From contig MVPY01000064.1 of assembly GCA_002067065.1 (NCBI GenBank), forward strand, positions 1 through 34,170: a stretch of 34,170 bases of DNA. Reading direction: 5' to 3'. A program made the translations under genes and the position numbers. This document shows, in pieces, positions 8,432 to 16,261 of the stretch. Position 1 is the first letter of the stretch; each line of letters begins with the position of its first letter. Source of the DNA: Methanobacterium sp. PtaB.Bin024. GTDB taxonomy: Archaea > Methanobacteriota > Methanobacteria > Methanobacteriales > Methanobacteriaceae. The notes beneath the pieces were generated by a model. That model made no database searches and had not been told where the DNA came from. It was given only the letters and a program-made list of their open reading frames with translations.

Positions 8432-8440
8432 TCATATAAG
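8432..8440 (+). promoter_or_regulatory. Candidate TATA box for the 8501 operon
   Basis: TCATATAAG lies about 65 nt upstream of ATG 8501, and AGGTGG (8486-8491) is the ribosome site. The expected transcription start is near 8462. Pattern match only. Confidence 0.4.
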
Positions 8441-8500
8441 ATGCGACGGAATTAAAATGAGATTGAATTAAAATTAAATAAGATTAGGTGGCGTATTCAT

Positions 8501-9490
8501 ATGGATTACTCAAATTACAATAATAAAACCGTTCTAGTAACTGGCGGTGCAGGGTGCGTGGGAAGCAACCTTACCCGAAAATTATCCAATCATGCTGAAA
8601 AGGTAATTATATTAGACAACCTGGACTCGGCTTACGAGTGGAACATCCCAGAAGTCGAAAACATACACTTTGTTAAAGGCGACATCCTGGATGATGAGAT
8701 GCTTAAACGGGTTTTCAAGGAAAAACCAGACTACGTTTTTCACCTGGCAGCTCACTTCGCCAACCAGAACAGTGTGGACAACCCTGAACTGGATCTTATG
8801 GTCAATGGAATGGGCATATTAAAGGTCCTGGAATACGCGCATCTGGTGGGAGTGGAACGTTTCGTATACTCCTCATCAGGATGCGGAGTCTACGGCCTGG
8901 ACTCAAAAATGCCCTTTGAAGAACCTGACATCTCCATAAGCCTCCACACGCCTTATCAGGTTACCAAACTCATAGGTGAACTCTACACCAACTACTTCCA
9001 CAATCTTTACGACCTACCCATTGTAAATGCACGATTCTTCAATGTCTTTGGCCCTGGAGAAGTACCAGGTAAATACCGGAACGTGATCCCCAACTTCATG
9101 TACTGGTCCATGACTAACCAGGCACTACCCATAACAGGGGACGGCTCAGAAACCAGGGACTGGACCTACGTGGATGACATAGTAAACGGCCTCATGGCCA
9201 TGGGAATAGTAGAAGAAGCCATAGGAGAAGCAATCAACCTTGGTTCGGGTGAAGAAACAAAGGTTATTGACATGGCCAACATGGTGAACGAGTTAACTGG
9301 TAACCAGGAAGGAATTGCCTATGCAGCCCGCAGGAACTGGGATGCCAAAACCAGACTACTCTCTTCCATCCAGAAAGCCAAGACAATCCTGGACTACAAT
9401 CCACAGACAACCTTCAAGGATGGTTTAAAGAAAACATATGAATGGTTTGTGGAAAACTGGGAAGACATCCAAAACAGTGCCGAGTTTTGA
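8501..9490 (+). CDS. NAD-dependent sugar-nucleotide epimerase
   Basis: Extended SDR, 329 residues. TGGAGCVG (residues 14-21) binds NAD, SSSG follows at 124-127, and Y152/K156 (YQVTK) are the catalytic pair. A later RFFNVFGPGE and the GDGSETRDWTYVDD block are typical of GalE-like UDP-sugar epimerases and dTDP-glucose dehydratases. AGGTGG lies 9 nt before the ATG. The gene heads a unit: a glycosyltransferase starts 5 nt after its stop. A UDP-hexose or UDP-HexNAc epimerase is most likely, but a 4,6-dehydratase cannot be excluded without alignment. Confidence 0.9.
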   Translation: MDYSNYNNKTVLVTGGAGCVGSNLTRKLSNHAEKVIILDNLDSAYEWNIPEVENIHFVKGDILDDEMLKRVFKEKPDYVFHLAAHFANQNSVDNPELDLMVNGMGILKVLEYAHLVGVERFVYSSSGCGVYGLDSKMPFEEPDISISLHTPYQVTKLIGELYTNYFHNLYDLPIVNARFFNVFGPGEVPGKYRNVIPNFMYWSMTNQALPITGDGSETRDWTYVDDIVNGLMAMGIVEEAIGEAINLGSGEETKVIDMANMVNELTGNQEGIAYAARRNWDAKTRLLSSIQKAKTILDYNPQTTFKDGLKKTYEWFVENWEDIQNSAEF

Positions 9491-9495
9491 TAATT

Positions 9496-10680
9496 ATGAA
9501 AATATTAGTTGTCCAGGAATCAGACTGGCTGCAGCGGAACCCCCATCAACAGCACCATCTCATGGAGCGCATGTCTTTGAGGGGTCATGAAATCCGTGTC
9601 ATTGACTACGAGATAAACTGGAAAACCAATAATAATCCTGGTTTAACCGTAAAAAGGGAAATTTTTAAGGGAGTTCATAAAATCCACGATGAAGCACGTG
9701 TTGATGTGGTAAGACCATCTTTCATCAAGATCACGGTTTTAAACTATTTATCCTGGGTTTGGACCAATTACCGGGAAATCAACAGGCAGATCAAGGAATA
9801 TCAACCCGATGTTATCATTGCTTTTGGGTTACTCAATGCCTACATAGCATCCAAGGCAGCTAAAAAACATAAAATACCCTTTGTTTACTACCTTATTGAT
9901 GTTCTCTACAATTTGATACCTGAAAAACCGCTCCAATCCTTCGGTAAAAAGGTTAAAAAATCCACCATTAAAAATTCAGACATGGTCATAACCATTAACA
10001 AAACCCTGGCAGAATTTGCCATTAACATGGGGGCGGATAAAGAAAAAACCATGGTCATAGACGCAGGTATTGATCTGGATAACTTCAACCCAGAAACAGT
10101 TGATGGCTCCCACATTCGGGAAGAATATGGGGTCAAAGATGATGAGTTCTTACTATTTTTCATGGGCTGGATATATCACTTCTCTGGTGTTAAGGAAGTG
10201 GCACGCGAGCTGGGAAAAGGATCCAATAAAAATATAAAGTTAATGGTGGTAGGGGATGGAGATGCCTACGACGACCTGGTAGATATCCAGAAAGAATACG
10301 GGATGGAAAACCAACTAATATTAACAGGTAAACAGCCCTATGATAGGATACCTGAATTTATAGCATCATCTGATGTGTGCATCCTCCCTGCATATCCAGA
10401 TGAAATCATAATGAAGGACATTGTTCCCATAAAATTTTATGAGTACATGGCCATGGAAAAACCAGTTATAACTACCAAACTTAATGGAGTAATAGCTGAA
10501 TTCGGTGATGATAAAGGAATACTATACGTTGATAAGCCAGAGGATGTTGTTGAGTTATCTTCCAAGATTGATACCAAAGAACTTGGTGGAAAAGCACTTC
10601 AGTTTGTGAAGGGCAATGATTGGAACACCATTACTGACACCTTTGAGGAAACATTAAAGAAACTCGTAGAAAAATCATAG
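9496..10680 (+). CDS. GT4-family glycosyltransferase
   Basis: 394 residues from ATG 9496; an upstream in-frame start at 9442 would overlap the epimerase by 49 nt and is less likely. A GT-B fold is indicated by an N-terminal Rossmann half (MKILVVQES) with a HHLMERMSLRGHEI acceptor-side helix, then a second half starting near LLFFMGWIYHFSGV and a late EYMAMEKPVI segment. This segment corresponds to the EX7E nucleotide-sugar site of GT4 enzymes. No membrane segment is seen, so it probably acts on a lipid-linked sugar at the inner face of the membrane. Donor and acceptor are unknown. It is co-transcribed with the epimerase. Confidence 0.85.
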   Translation: MKILVVQESDWLQRNPHQQHHLMERMSLRGHEIRVIDYEINWKTNNNPGLTVKREIFKGVHKIHDEARVDVVRPSFIKITVLNYLSWVWTNYREINRQIKEYQPDVIIAFGLLNAYIASKAAKKHKIPFVYYLIDVLYNLIPEKPLQSFGKKVKKSTIKNSDMVITINKTLAEFAINMGADKEKTMVIDAGIDLDNFNPETVDGSHIREEYGVKDDEFLLFFMGWIYHFSGVKEVARELGKGSNKNIKLMVVGDGDAYDDLVDIQKEYGMENQLILTGKQPYDRIPEFIASSDVCILPAYPDEIIMKDIVPIKFYEYMAMEKPVITTKLNGVIAEFGDDKGILYVDKPEDVVELSSKIDTKELGGKALQFVKGNDWNTITDTFEETLKKLVEKS

Positions 10681-10720
10681 GTGAGAAACTAAAGAAACGT
10701 TAATTTTATGAAAACTTATT

Positions 10721-10749
10721 CAAATGTGATAAATAATCAATCACATTTG
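10721..10749 (+). promoter_or_regulatory. Perfect 10-bp inverted repeat upstream of gpsA
   Basis: CAAATGTGAT (10721-10730) and ATCACATTTG (10740-10749) are perfect complements separated by 9 nt. It sits between the glycosyltransferase stop (10680) and the gpsA start (10798). It could be an operator for the gpsA pair or a 3' hairpin of the upstream message. The half-site spacing of 19 nt, about two helical turns, suits a dimeric regulator. Confidence 0.6.
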
Positions 10750-10797
10750 TCATTTTCAACAGCATAATTTGTATTTTATATTAAGGAGGGCTAATAA

Positions 10798-11769
10798 TTG
10801 ACTGATAATGTTTCTGTAATTGGTGCAGGAAGTCTGGGAACAGCAATAGCACAGCTCGTCTCCAGCAATGTCCATAAAGTTTTTTTACATGCAAAAAGGC
10901 AGGAAATCGTTGATGACATCCAGAACACACAACGAAACCTCCAGTATTATCCCAACACCCTCCTATCTGATAACATCCAACCAATATATAAATACGGATC
11001 TGACATTCATCCAGAGATAATCTTCTTCTGTGTGCCCTCCTCTGCAGTACGGACAGTTGCTTCTGAAACTAAAGCCATGATAGGCCCTGACACCATCCTG
11101 GTGAGCACAGCCAAGGGCATTGAATACCCTTCCGGGAAGACAATGAGCCAGATTATTTATGAAGAAACAGAAAAACACCCAGTAATATTATCAGGACCCA
11201 ACTTCGCCTCGGAAATAGTCCTGAACATGCCAACAGTCACCACCATCGCATCAACAGAACCTGCGGATAATGAGAAAGTCAAACAGGCCCTAACAACCGA
11301 GGAATTCCGGGTTGAAACCACCAGTGATGTGGTTGGGACTGAGATGTGCAGCATCCTGAAAAACATCAATGCCATTGCCTACGGTATCTGTGAGGGAATG
11401 AACCTCAATGAGAACGCAAGATTCGCAGTCTTAAACAAAGGTTTCCAGGAAAACAAAGAGATAATAACCAGATCGGGAGGAGATCCCAATACTGTTGATG
11501 GTTACTGTGGACTGGGAGACATGGCCCTAACCTCAATTTCCAGTCAGAGCAGAAACCACACCCTGGGGATATTATACGGGCAGAAGATAACCATTGATGA
11601 GGAATCTTCCAGCATCTTATTTGAAGGTAAAAAATCTGTAATGGCAATTAAGGAGATCTGCCAACAAAACAATATCAATATGGATATAACAGAATTTGTA
11701 GATGCAGTTCTAAATCATCAAAAATCACCAGAAATAGCTTTTAGAGAACTTTGGAGAAAAATGGTATAA
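10798..11769 (+). CDS. gpsA: NAD(P)-dependent sn-glycerol-3-phosphate dehydrogenase (GpsA type)
   Basis: 323 residues, normal for GpsA. It would reduce dihydroxyacetone phosphate to sn-glycerol 3-phosphate in the cytosol. Visible signatures: GAGSLG (residues 9-14) for the dinucleotide, K106 in STAKGIE, GPNFASE (133-139), K188 in ILKNINAI (catalytic lysine), GLGD (238-241) and SRN (251-253). The TTG start at 10798 follows AAGGAGGG. The next gene overlaps it by 1 nt. Archaeal membrane lipids use the opposite isomer, glycerol 1-phosphate, so this enzyme probably serves the surface polymer. The family call is firm; the role is inferred from its neighbour and from the TagB/TagF-like gene at 29502. 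Confidence 0.9.
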   Translation: MTDNVSVIGAGSLGTAIAQLVSSNVHKVFLHAKRQEIVDDIQNTQRNLQYYPNTLLSDNIQPIYKYGSDIHPEIIFFCVPSSAVRTVASETKAMIGPDTILVSTAKGIEYPSGKTMSQIIYEETEKHPVILSGPNFASEIVLNMPTVTTIASTEPADNEKVKQALTTEEFRVETTSDVVGTEMCSILKNINAIAYGICEGMNLNENARFAVLNKGFQENKEIITRSGGDPNTVDGYCGLGDMALTSISSQSRNHTLGILYGQKITIDEESSSILFEGKKSVMAIKEICQQNNINMDITEFVDAVLNHQKSPEIAFRELWRKMV

Positions 11770-12485
11770 TGATTGCAGTGATACTGGCAGCAGGTATGGG
11801 TCAAAGATTAATGCCCCTAACCAGAGACAAACCCAAAACACTTCTTGAGATAAACAACACCACCATAATAGAGAGAATAGTAATAAACTGTCTCAACAAT
11901 CAAATTAAAGAATATCTGGTTGTGGTGGGCCATAACAAGGAAAAAGTTGCCAAAGAATGTGACCGCCTGGCTCAGAAATATGATATAACATTTTCTGTAG
12001 TTGAAAACCAGGACTACAACAAAACCAACACCGGTGTTTCCACCTACCTGGCAGTACAAAAACTAAAAAATAAGGATTTTCTAATCATAAATGGAGACAA
12101 TGTCTTTGATGAGAAAATAATAGAAAATCTCTTAAAAAGTAAATCCACCGCCATGATCATAGACAACTACAAACAATTAAACCAGGAATCCTTCAAAATC
12201 AGTATAGAAGGTTCAACCATTAAGGACATGGGAAAACAGATCGATATTGAAAGTTCCAGTGGTGAATTCATCGGTATATCCAAAGTTGCCAGTGCTGATG
12301 TGGAACTGTTTGGCCAAATCCTCTCCAAACTCACCCAGGAAGATCCGCAACAATACTATGACATCGCCTATGTAAATCTAAGTCGTAAATCAAAAGTGGA
12401 CTTTGTTTACACCAATGGACTGAAATGGACTGAAATTGATGATATCGATGATTTCAACTATGCTAAATCGGTTTTCGTGGAATGA
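11769..12485 (+). CDS. LicC-like nucleotidyltransferase, possible CDP-alcohol synthesis
   Basis: 238 residues. The N-terminal LAAGMGQRLMPLT...KPKTLLEI is the nucleotide-binding signature of NTP transferases; NTG (87-89) and NGDN (108-111) follow, the latter with the metal-binding Asp. The C-terminus (YYDIAYVNL, then WTEIDDIDDFNYA from 220) resembles LicC-type phosphocholine cytidylyltransferases more than sugar-1-phosphate enzymes. The TAATG overlap with gpsA implies translational coupling and a shared pathway. A CTP:glycerol-3-phosphate activity is my inference; phosphocholine, phosphoethanolamine or a sugar phosphate are alternatives. ATG 11769 is preferred over the in-frame ATG 11751 inside gpsA, because it begins MIAVILAAG as in the family. 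Confidence 0.8.
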   Translation: MIAVILAAGMGQRLMPLTRDKPKTLLEINNTTIIERIVINCLNNQIKEYLVVVGHNKEKVAKECDRLAQKYDITFSVVENQDYNKTNTGVSTYLAVQKLKNKDFLIINGDNVFDEKIIENLLKSKSTAMIIDNYKQLNQESFKISIEGSTIKDMGKQIDIESSSGEFIGISKVASADVELFGQILSKLTQEDPQQYYDIAYVNLSRKSKVDFVYTNGLKWTEIDDIDDFNYAKSVFVE

Positions 12486-12492
12486 ATAAAAT

Positions 12493-12509
12493 ACAATTTT
12501 CATAATTGT
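12493..12509 (+). terminator. Small hairpin after the gpsA pair
   Basis: ACAATT (12493-12498) and AATTGT (12504-12509) form a 6-bp stem with a 5-nt loop, 8 nt after the stop. GTGTTTTTACC follows at about 12531. It is weak and AT-rich. Confidence 0.3.
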
Positions 12510-12614
12510 TGCATTTAATCTATAAGAGAGTGTTTTTACCAAAATATTTTAATACAAATGGGGATTAATATTGGAAAAAAGTAAGGAAATTTGTTAACAT
12601 AAAAATTTGAACTA

Positions 12615-12622
12615 TTTATATC
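12615..12622 (+). promoter_or_regulatory. Candidate TATA box for the 12666 operon
   Basis: TTTATATC lies about 47 nt upstream of ATG 12666, leaving room for a leader of roughly 20 nt. It sits in a 180-nt gap that separates the gpsA unit from the next transcription unit. Confidence 0.45.
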
Positions 12623-12665
12623 GTTGAAATAGGGTTAAGAAAAATAATTTAGTGAGAGTGTTTAA

Positions 12666-13715
12666 ATGAAAGATCTTAAAGTTGGAGTAGTAGGATGTGG
12701 GTTAATATCACAATTAAGACATATTCCTGCTTATAAAAAGATGAAAGGCGTTCAAGTTCAAGCAGTCTGTGATTTAAATGAGGATTTAGCCAGAGAAACA
12801 GCTGAGAAGTTTAATGTTCCCCAGTTTCACACTGAAACCTCTAAAATGTTTCAGGACGAGGATCTGGACATAGTTGATATTTGTGTCCCACCACAAATAC
12901 ACGCCCCCATAGCAATTGAGGCTATGGAAAGCGGTTCCCATGTAATAATGGAAAAACCTATGGCTCTTAAGGCATCTGACTGTGAAGAAATGATCAAAAT
13001 GGCCAAAGAAAAGGATCTGAAACTTAGTGTGGTTCATAATGACCTGTTCCACCCCCCATTCATAAAAGCCAAAGAAATGGTTGAAAATGGAGAGATCGGC
13101 GAATTCAGAGGCATGAGAATCTTCTTATCCACACCAAAACATGACATGATTGACCTGAAAGATCACTGGTACCATAAACTCCCTGGAGGCGTAATTGGTG
13201 AAACCGGTCCCCATATTTCCTACATGTCACTGGAATTTTTAGAAAATATAAAAAATGTGGATGTATTTGCAAAAAGCTTCTTAAATTATGATTGGGCACC
13301 ATATGATGACTTCAGAATAGAGATAGAGGCTGAGAATGGTTTCAGTTCTGTTGCTTTAACTTACACCACCAATTATTGGGCTGCCACCATCGACATCATT
13401 GGCAGTGAAGCCATGTTACACATCGATCTGGATGCAATGCAACTGGTTAAACATAAACTGGATGAATTAAGTTACATACCTGTTGCCAAACAGTCTCTAG
13501 GAAGCGTTGGGCAGAGGGTTGGTAGCACTTTATCCACCACTTTAAATGTTCTATCAGGAAGACAAAAAATAGGAACCGATATAGTAGTTGAGAAATTCGC
13601 CGAAAGTATTCTAAATGGAACACCCCTACCTGTTGATGCTGAAGAAGGATTAGAAGCAACCCGATTAATGGAAAATATAGTAAAAACTTATAAAGAGAAG
13701 TACGGGTTGGAATGA
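12666..13715 (+). CDS. Gfo/Idh/MocA-family NAD(P)-dependent oxidoreductase
   Basis: 349 residues. The N-terminal Rossmann fold starts with VGVVGCGLIS, and the family's EKPM motif occurs near residue 96 (VIMEKPMAL). The second half carries the alpha/beta substrate domain with GGVIGETGPHISY, a typical metal-free active-site region containing a His. In polysaccharide clusters such enzymes oxidise or reduce nucleotide sugars, for example at C3 of UDP-HexNAcA. No paired aminotransferase or acetyltransferase is visible, so the substrate stays open. The stop (TGA) abuts the next ATG directly, so coupling with the PaaK-like gene is likely. Confidence 0.85.
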   Translation: MKDLKVGVVGCGLISQLRHIPAYKKMKGVQVQAVCDLNEDLARETAEKFNVPQFHTETSKMFQDEDLDIVDICVPPQIHAPIAIEAMESGSHVIMEKPMALKASDCEEMIKMAKEKDLKLSVVHNDLFHPPFIKAKEMVENGEIGEFRGMRIFLSTPKHDMIDLKDHWYHKLPGGVIGETGPHISYMSLEFLENIKNVDVFAKSFLNYDWAPYDDFRIEIEAENGFSSVALTYTTNYWAATIDIIGSEAMLHIDLDAMQLVKHKLDELSYIPVAKQSLGSVGQRVGSTLSTTLNVLSGRQKIGTDIVVEKFAESILNGTPLPVDAEEGLEATRLMENIVKTYKEKYGLE

Positions 13716-15077
13716 ATGGGTTTAAATGATTCAATAACAGTAAAGGCATTGGGTATTCTAAATGCGTACGGCAGCTTTAGAAGTACTTACAACTTTTTAA
13801 AAGATTCCCAGCACTGGACAGCTGATGAACTGGAGAAATATCAGCTGGAAAGACTAAATGATCTCCTGGAACATTCTTATGAGAATGTTCCCTATTATAG
13901 GCAAGTTTTTGAAAAGCGAGATCTGAAACCATCAGATATCTATGATTTTGACAGTCTTAGCTTACTCCCGTTGCTGACAAAGGATATAATAAAAAACCAT
14001 TTTAAAGATTTAAAAGCCACCAATTTCCCGGAAAATAAACTGGAACATGTAACCACTGGTGGTTCAACCGGAGATCCAATGGGCTTTTACTATGAAAAGG
14101 GAGTCTCACGTGCACAGGAATGGGCATTTATAAAAACCCTCTGGGATAGGGTAGGATACAGATTCAGGGATAAATGTGCCATCCTAAGGGGGAATGTAGT
14201 TAAAGATGCCGAAAACGGCAGATTATGGGAAAAAACATTCTTCAACAGATGGTTAATATTATCCACTTACCACATGACTGATGAAAATTTAGAAAGATAT
14301 GTGGAAAAAATTCGCAAATTTGATCCCAAATTCATTCAGGCTTACCCCTCCAACATAACCATACTGGCCAAATATATGGAAAAAAATGGGTTGGATCCCT
14401 TCAAAAATCTCAAAGCAGTTCTTTGCGGTTCAGAAAATATATACCCCTGGCAGAAAGAATTAGTAGAAAGAGTCCTAAATTGCCGGGTTTATAGCTGGTA
14501 TGGGCATTCCGAAAGAACAATACTGGCAGGAGAATGCGAATTAAGCTCTAATTATCATATATTCCCAGAATATGGGATTTTCGAACTCATAGATGATAAG
14601 GGGAACGTGACCAGTGATGATAAAGGTATCATAGTTTCAACATCCTTAACCAACTATGCCATGCCATTTATCAGGTACAAAACTGATGATATTGGAATAA
14701 TTTCAACAGAAAAATGTGCTTGTGGTCGAAATTATCCTTTATTTAAAACCATAGAGGGTCGATTACAAGAATATATCCTGACTAAAAATAGAAATTTAGT
14801 TTCTTTAACTGCACTTATCTTCTCCCAACATTTTGAATCATTTTCTTTAATAAAAGAGATGCAAATTGTTCAAAAAGAACCAGGAAAAATCGTTATAAAA
14901 ATAATTCCAGAAACAGGTTATTCTCCAGAAAATGAGGAAGAAATTCTTTACAAATTAACAAACGTGGTGGCTGATGATCTTGAAGTCTCTTTTGAATATG
15001 TTGACCAGATAGCTCGCACTAAAAGTGGTAAACATAAGTTTCTAATCCAGGAATTGGAATTGAATAATATTGGATGA
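13716..15077 (+). CDS. PaaK/CapK-like adenylate-forming enzyme, copy 1
   Basis: 453 residues, ANL superfamily, phenylacetate-CoA ligase branch. TTGGSTGDP (113-121) is the phosphate-binding loop, WYGHSE (261-266) and IRYKTDD (319-325) fit the adenylate site, CACG (334-337) is the paired-Cys motif of this branch, and K at the ARTKSGK segment near the C-terminus is the expected adenylation lysine. Known relatives are phenylacetate-CoA ligase, CapK of capsule loci, and coenzyme F390 synthetase of methanogens. Its place between an oxidoreductase and CapA favours a CapK-like role, perhaps activating an acyl group for polymer decoration. The start immediately follows the upstream stop. Confidence 0.8.
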   Translation: MGLNDSITVKALGILNAYGSFRSTYNFLKDSQHWTADELEKYQLERLNDLLEHSYENVPYYRQVFEKRDLKPSDIYDFDSLSLLPLLTKDIIKNHFKDLKATNFPENKLEHVTTGGSTGDPMGFYYEKGVSRAQEWAFIKTLWDRVGYRFRDKCAILRGNVVKDAENGRLWEKTFFNRWLILSTYHMTDENLERYVEKIRKFDPKFIQAYPSNITILAKYMEKNGLDPFKNLKAVLCGSENIYPWQKELVERVLNCRVYSWYGHSERTILAGECELSSNYHIFPEYGIFELIDDKGNVTSDDKGIIVSTSLTNYAMPFIRYKTDDIGIISTEKCACGRNYPLFKTIEGRLQEYILTKNRNLVSLTALIFSQHFESFSLIKEMQIVQKEPGKIVIKIIPETGYSPENEEEILYKLTNVVADDLEVSFEYVDQIARTKSGKHKFLIQELELNNIG

Positions 15078-15218
15078 AGAATTGAATAATGTTGAATGAA
15101 CTAATAGAGTTGAATAATGATTGATTGGACTAATGAGTTTGAATAATGTTGGATGGATTAATGAGTTTGGATTAATTATTGTATGGACTAAGGAGTTGAA
15201 TTATATTGGATGAACTAA
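15060..15218 (+). repeat. Six-unit degenerate tandem array linking two genes
   Basis: Units begin at 15060, 15082, 15110, 15139, 15167 and 15196, mostly 28-29 nt long. A rough consensus is TTGAATAATGTTGGATG followed by ACTAATGAG. The first unit contains the last codons and stop of the PaaK-like gene; the last contains the ribosome site (AGGAG, 15191-15195, at the unit border) and TTG start of the CapA-like gene. Each unit therefore resembles a worn copy of a ribosome-site plus start region. Confidence 0.75.
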
Positions 15219-16261
15219 ATTTTCTCGCTGTTGGAGATATTTACTTAAAAGTGAGGGATAATCAAGATCCATTTGGTTATGTTAATCCAATTTTCCAACA
15301 AAAAGATATATTATTTGGCAATTTAGAAACTTCTTTAGCTGAAAAAGGTCACCAAAGCAATAAAGCCGTTCTTTTATCTGCCAATCCAGAAAACATCAAA
15401 TTCTTAAAAAAAGCAGATTTCGATGTTCTTAACATAGCCAACAACCATATCTTAGACTTGGGCGAAGAAGGATTCCAGAAAACCATAAAAACTCTCCAAG
15501 AAAACAATATGAGTTATATTGGTTCTGATTATAAAAAAACTCCCAAAGTTTTATTTTTAGAACGAAAAGGAATCAAATTTGCATTTTTAGGTTACACCAT
15601 TGGCAGATTTAAAACTCCGGAAGATATTTATATCAATAAAGTTAAGGAGAGAAAGATACTGGCAGATGTGAATTCTATTAAAGATAAATGCGATTTTGTT
15701 ATTGTTTCACTTCATTGGGGGACTGAGAATGTTTTTTATCCTTCTCCAAACCAAATTAAATTAGCTCATAAACTAATTGACAGTGGAGTGGATATAATTT
15801 TAGGACATCACCCACACACAATACAAGGTATTGAAGAGTATAATAATGGTTTAATAGCTTATTCTCTGGGAAATTTCCAGTTTGATCCTAAATTATCCCA
15901 GTCTAAATCTAATAAATCAATGATTCTCACCATTAATTTTGACAAGAATCGAATAATTAGTCATAATGTAGTTCCAATTGAAATAAAAGGCGATATTCCC
16001 TATTTAAGCGAGGACAAGGATGATGGTGTAAAGTTTGTGTTGGAACTATCCGAACCTATTAATCAGGGAAATATTTCAACATTGTGGTGGTTTCAGGAGA
16101 TAGGGTTTGAGTATTTGAACTCAAATAGGCATAGTTACATGGTGAGGATAAAAAAATATGGACTATTACATTTAATCGAATTTATTTTATGGTTATTCAC
16201 TCCTTTCTGCATACTCTGTTATGTGGGCATCATCACTAAAAAAATGAGGTTGACATCTTGA
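15206..16261 (+). CDS. CapA-like metallophosphatase family protein with C-terminal membrane segment
   Basis: 351 residues. The PGA_cap (CapA/PgsA) fold shows GD (10-11), GNLE (38-41), NNHILD (79-84), HWGTE (170-174), GHHPH (200-204) and LGNF (221-224), the metal-ligand motifs of a calcineurin-like phosphoesterase. A hydrophobic stretch at about 323-345 suggests a C-terminal membrane anchor. The TTG start at 15206 has AGGAG 10 nt upstream. CapA proteins take part in poly-gamma-glutamate or capsule synthesis in bacteria; no capB or capC homologue is visible here. In methanogens it could act on a wall peptide or a surface polymer. The next gene overlaps it by 4 nt. Confidence 0.85.
   Translation: MDELNFLAVGDIYLKVRDNQDPFGYVNPIFQQKDILFGNLETSLAEKGHQSNKAVLLSANPENIKFLKKADFDVLNIANNHILDLGEEGFQKTIKTLQENNMSYIGSDYKKTPKVLFLERKGIKFAFLGYTIGRFKTPEDIYINKVKERKILADVNSIKDKCDFVIVSLHWGTENVFYPSPNQIKLAHKLIDSGVDIILGHHPHTIQGIEEYNNGLIAYSLGNFQFDPKLSQSKSNKSMILTINFDKNRIISHNVVPIEIKGDIPYLSEDKDDGVKFVLELSEPINQGNISTLWWFQEIGFEYLNSNRHSYMVRIKKYGLLHLIEFILWLFTPFCILCYVGIITKKMRLTS

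Larger units (their letters stand above)
8053..8500. other. Intergenic region between divergent units
   Basis: Besides the palindrome near 8100 and the promoter near 8436, this region contains a strand-skewed segment (8202-8262) made almost wholly of G and T on the plus strand. No reading frame or RNA fold could be supported by eye. Confidence 0.4.

Noticed and set aside
15060..15218. CRISPR array
   Set aside because: Units adjoin without spacers and vary in sequence, so it is a degenerate tandem repeat.
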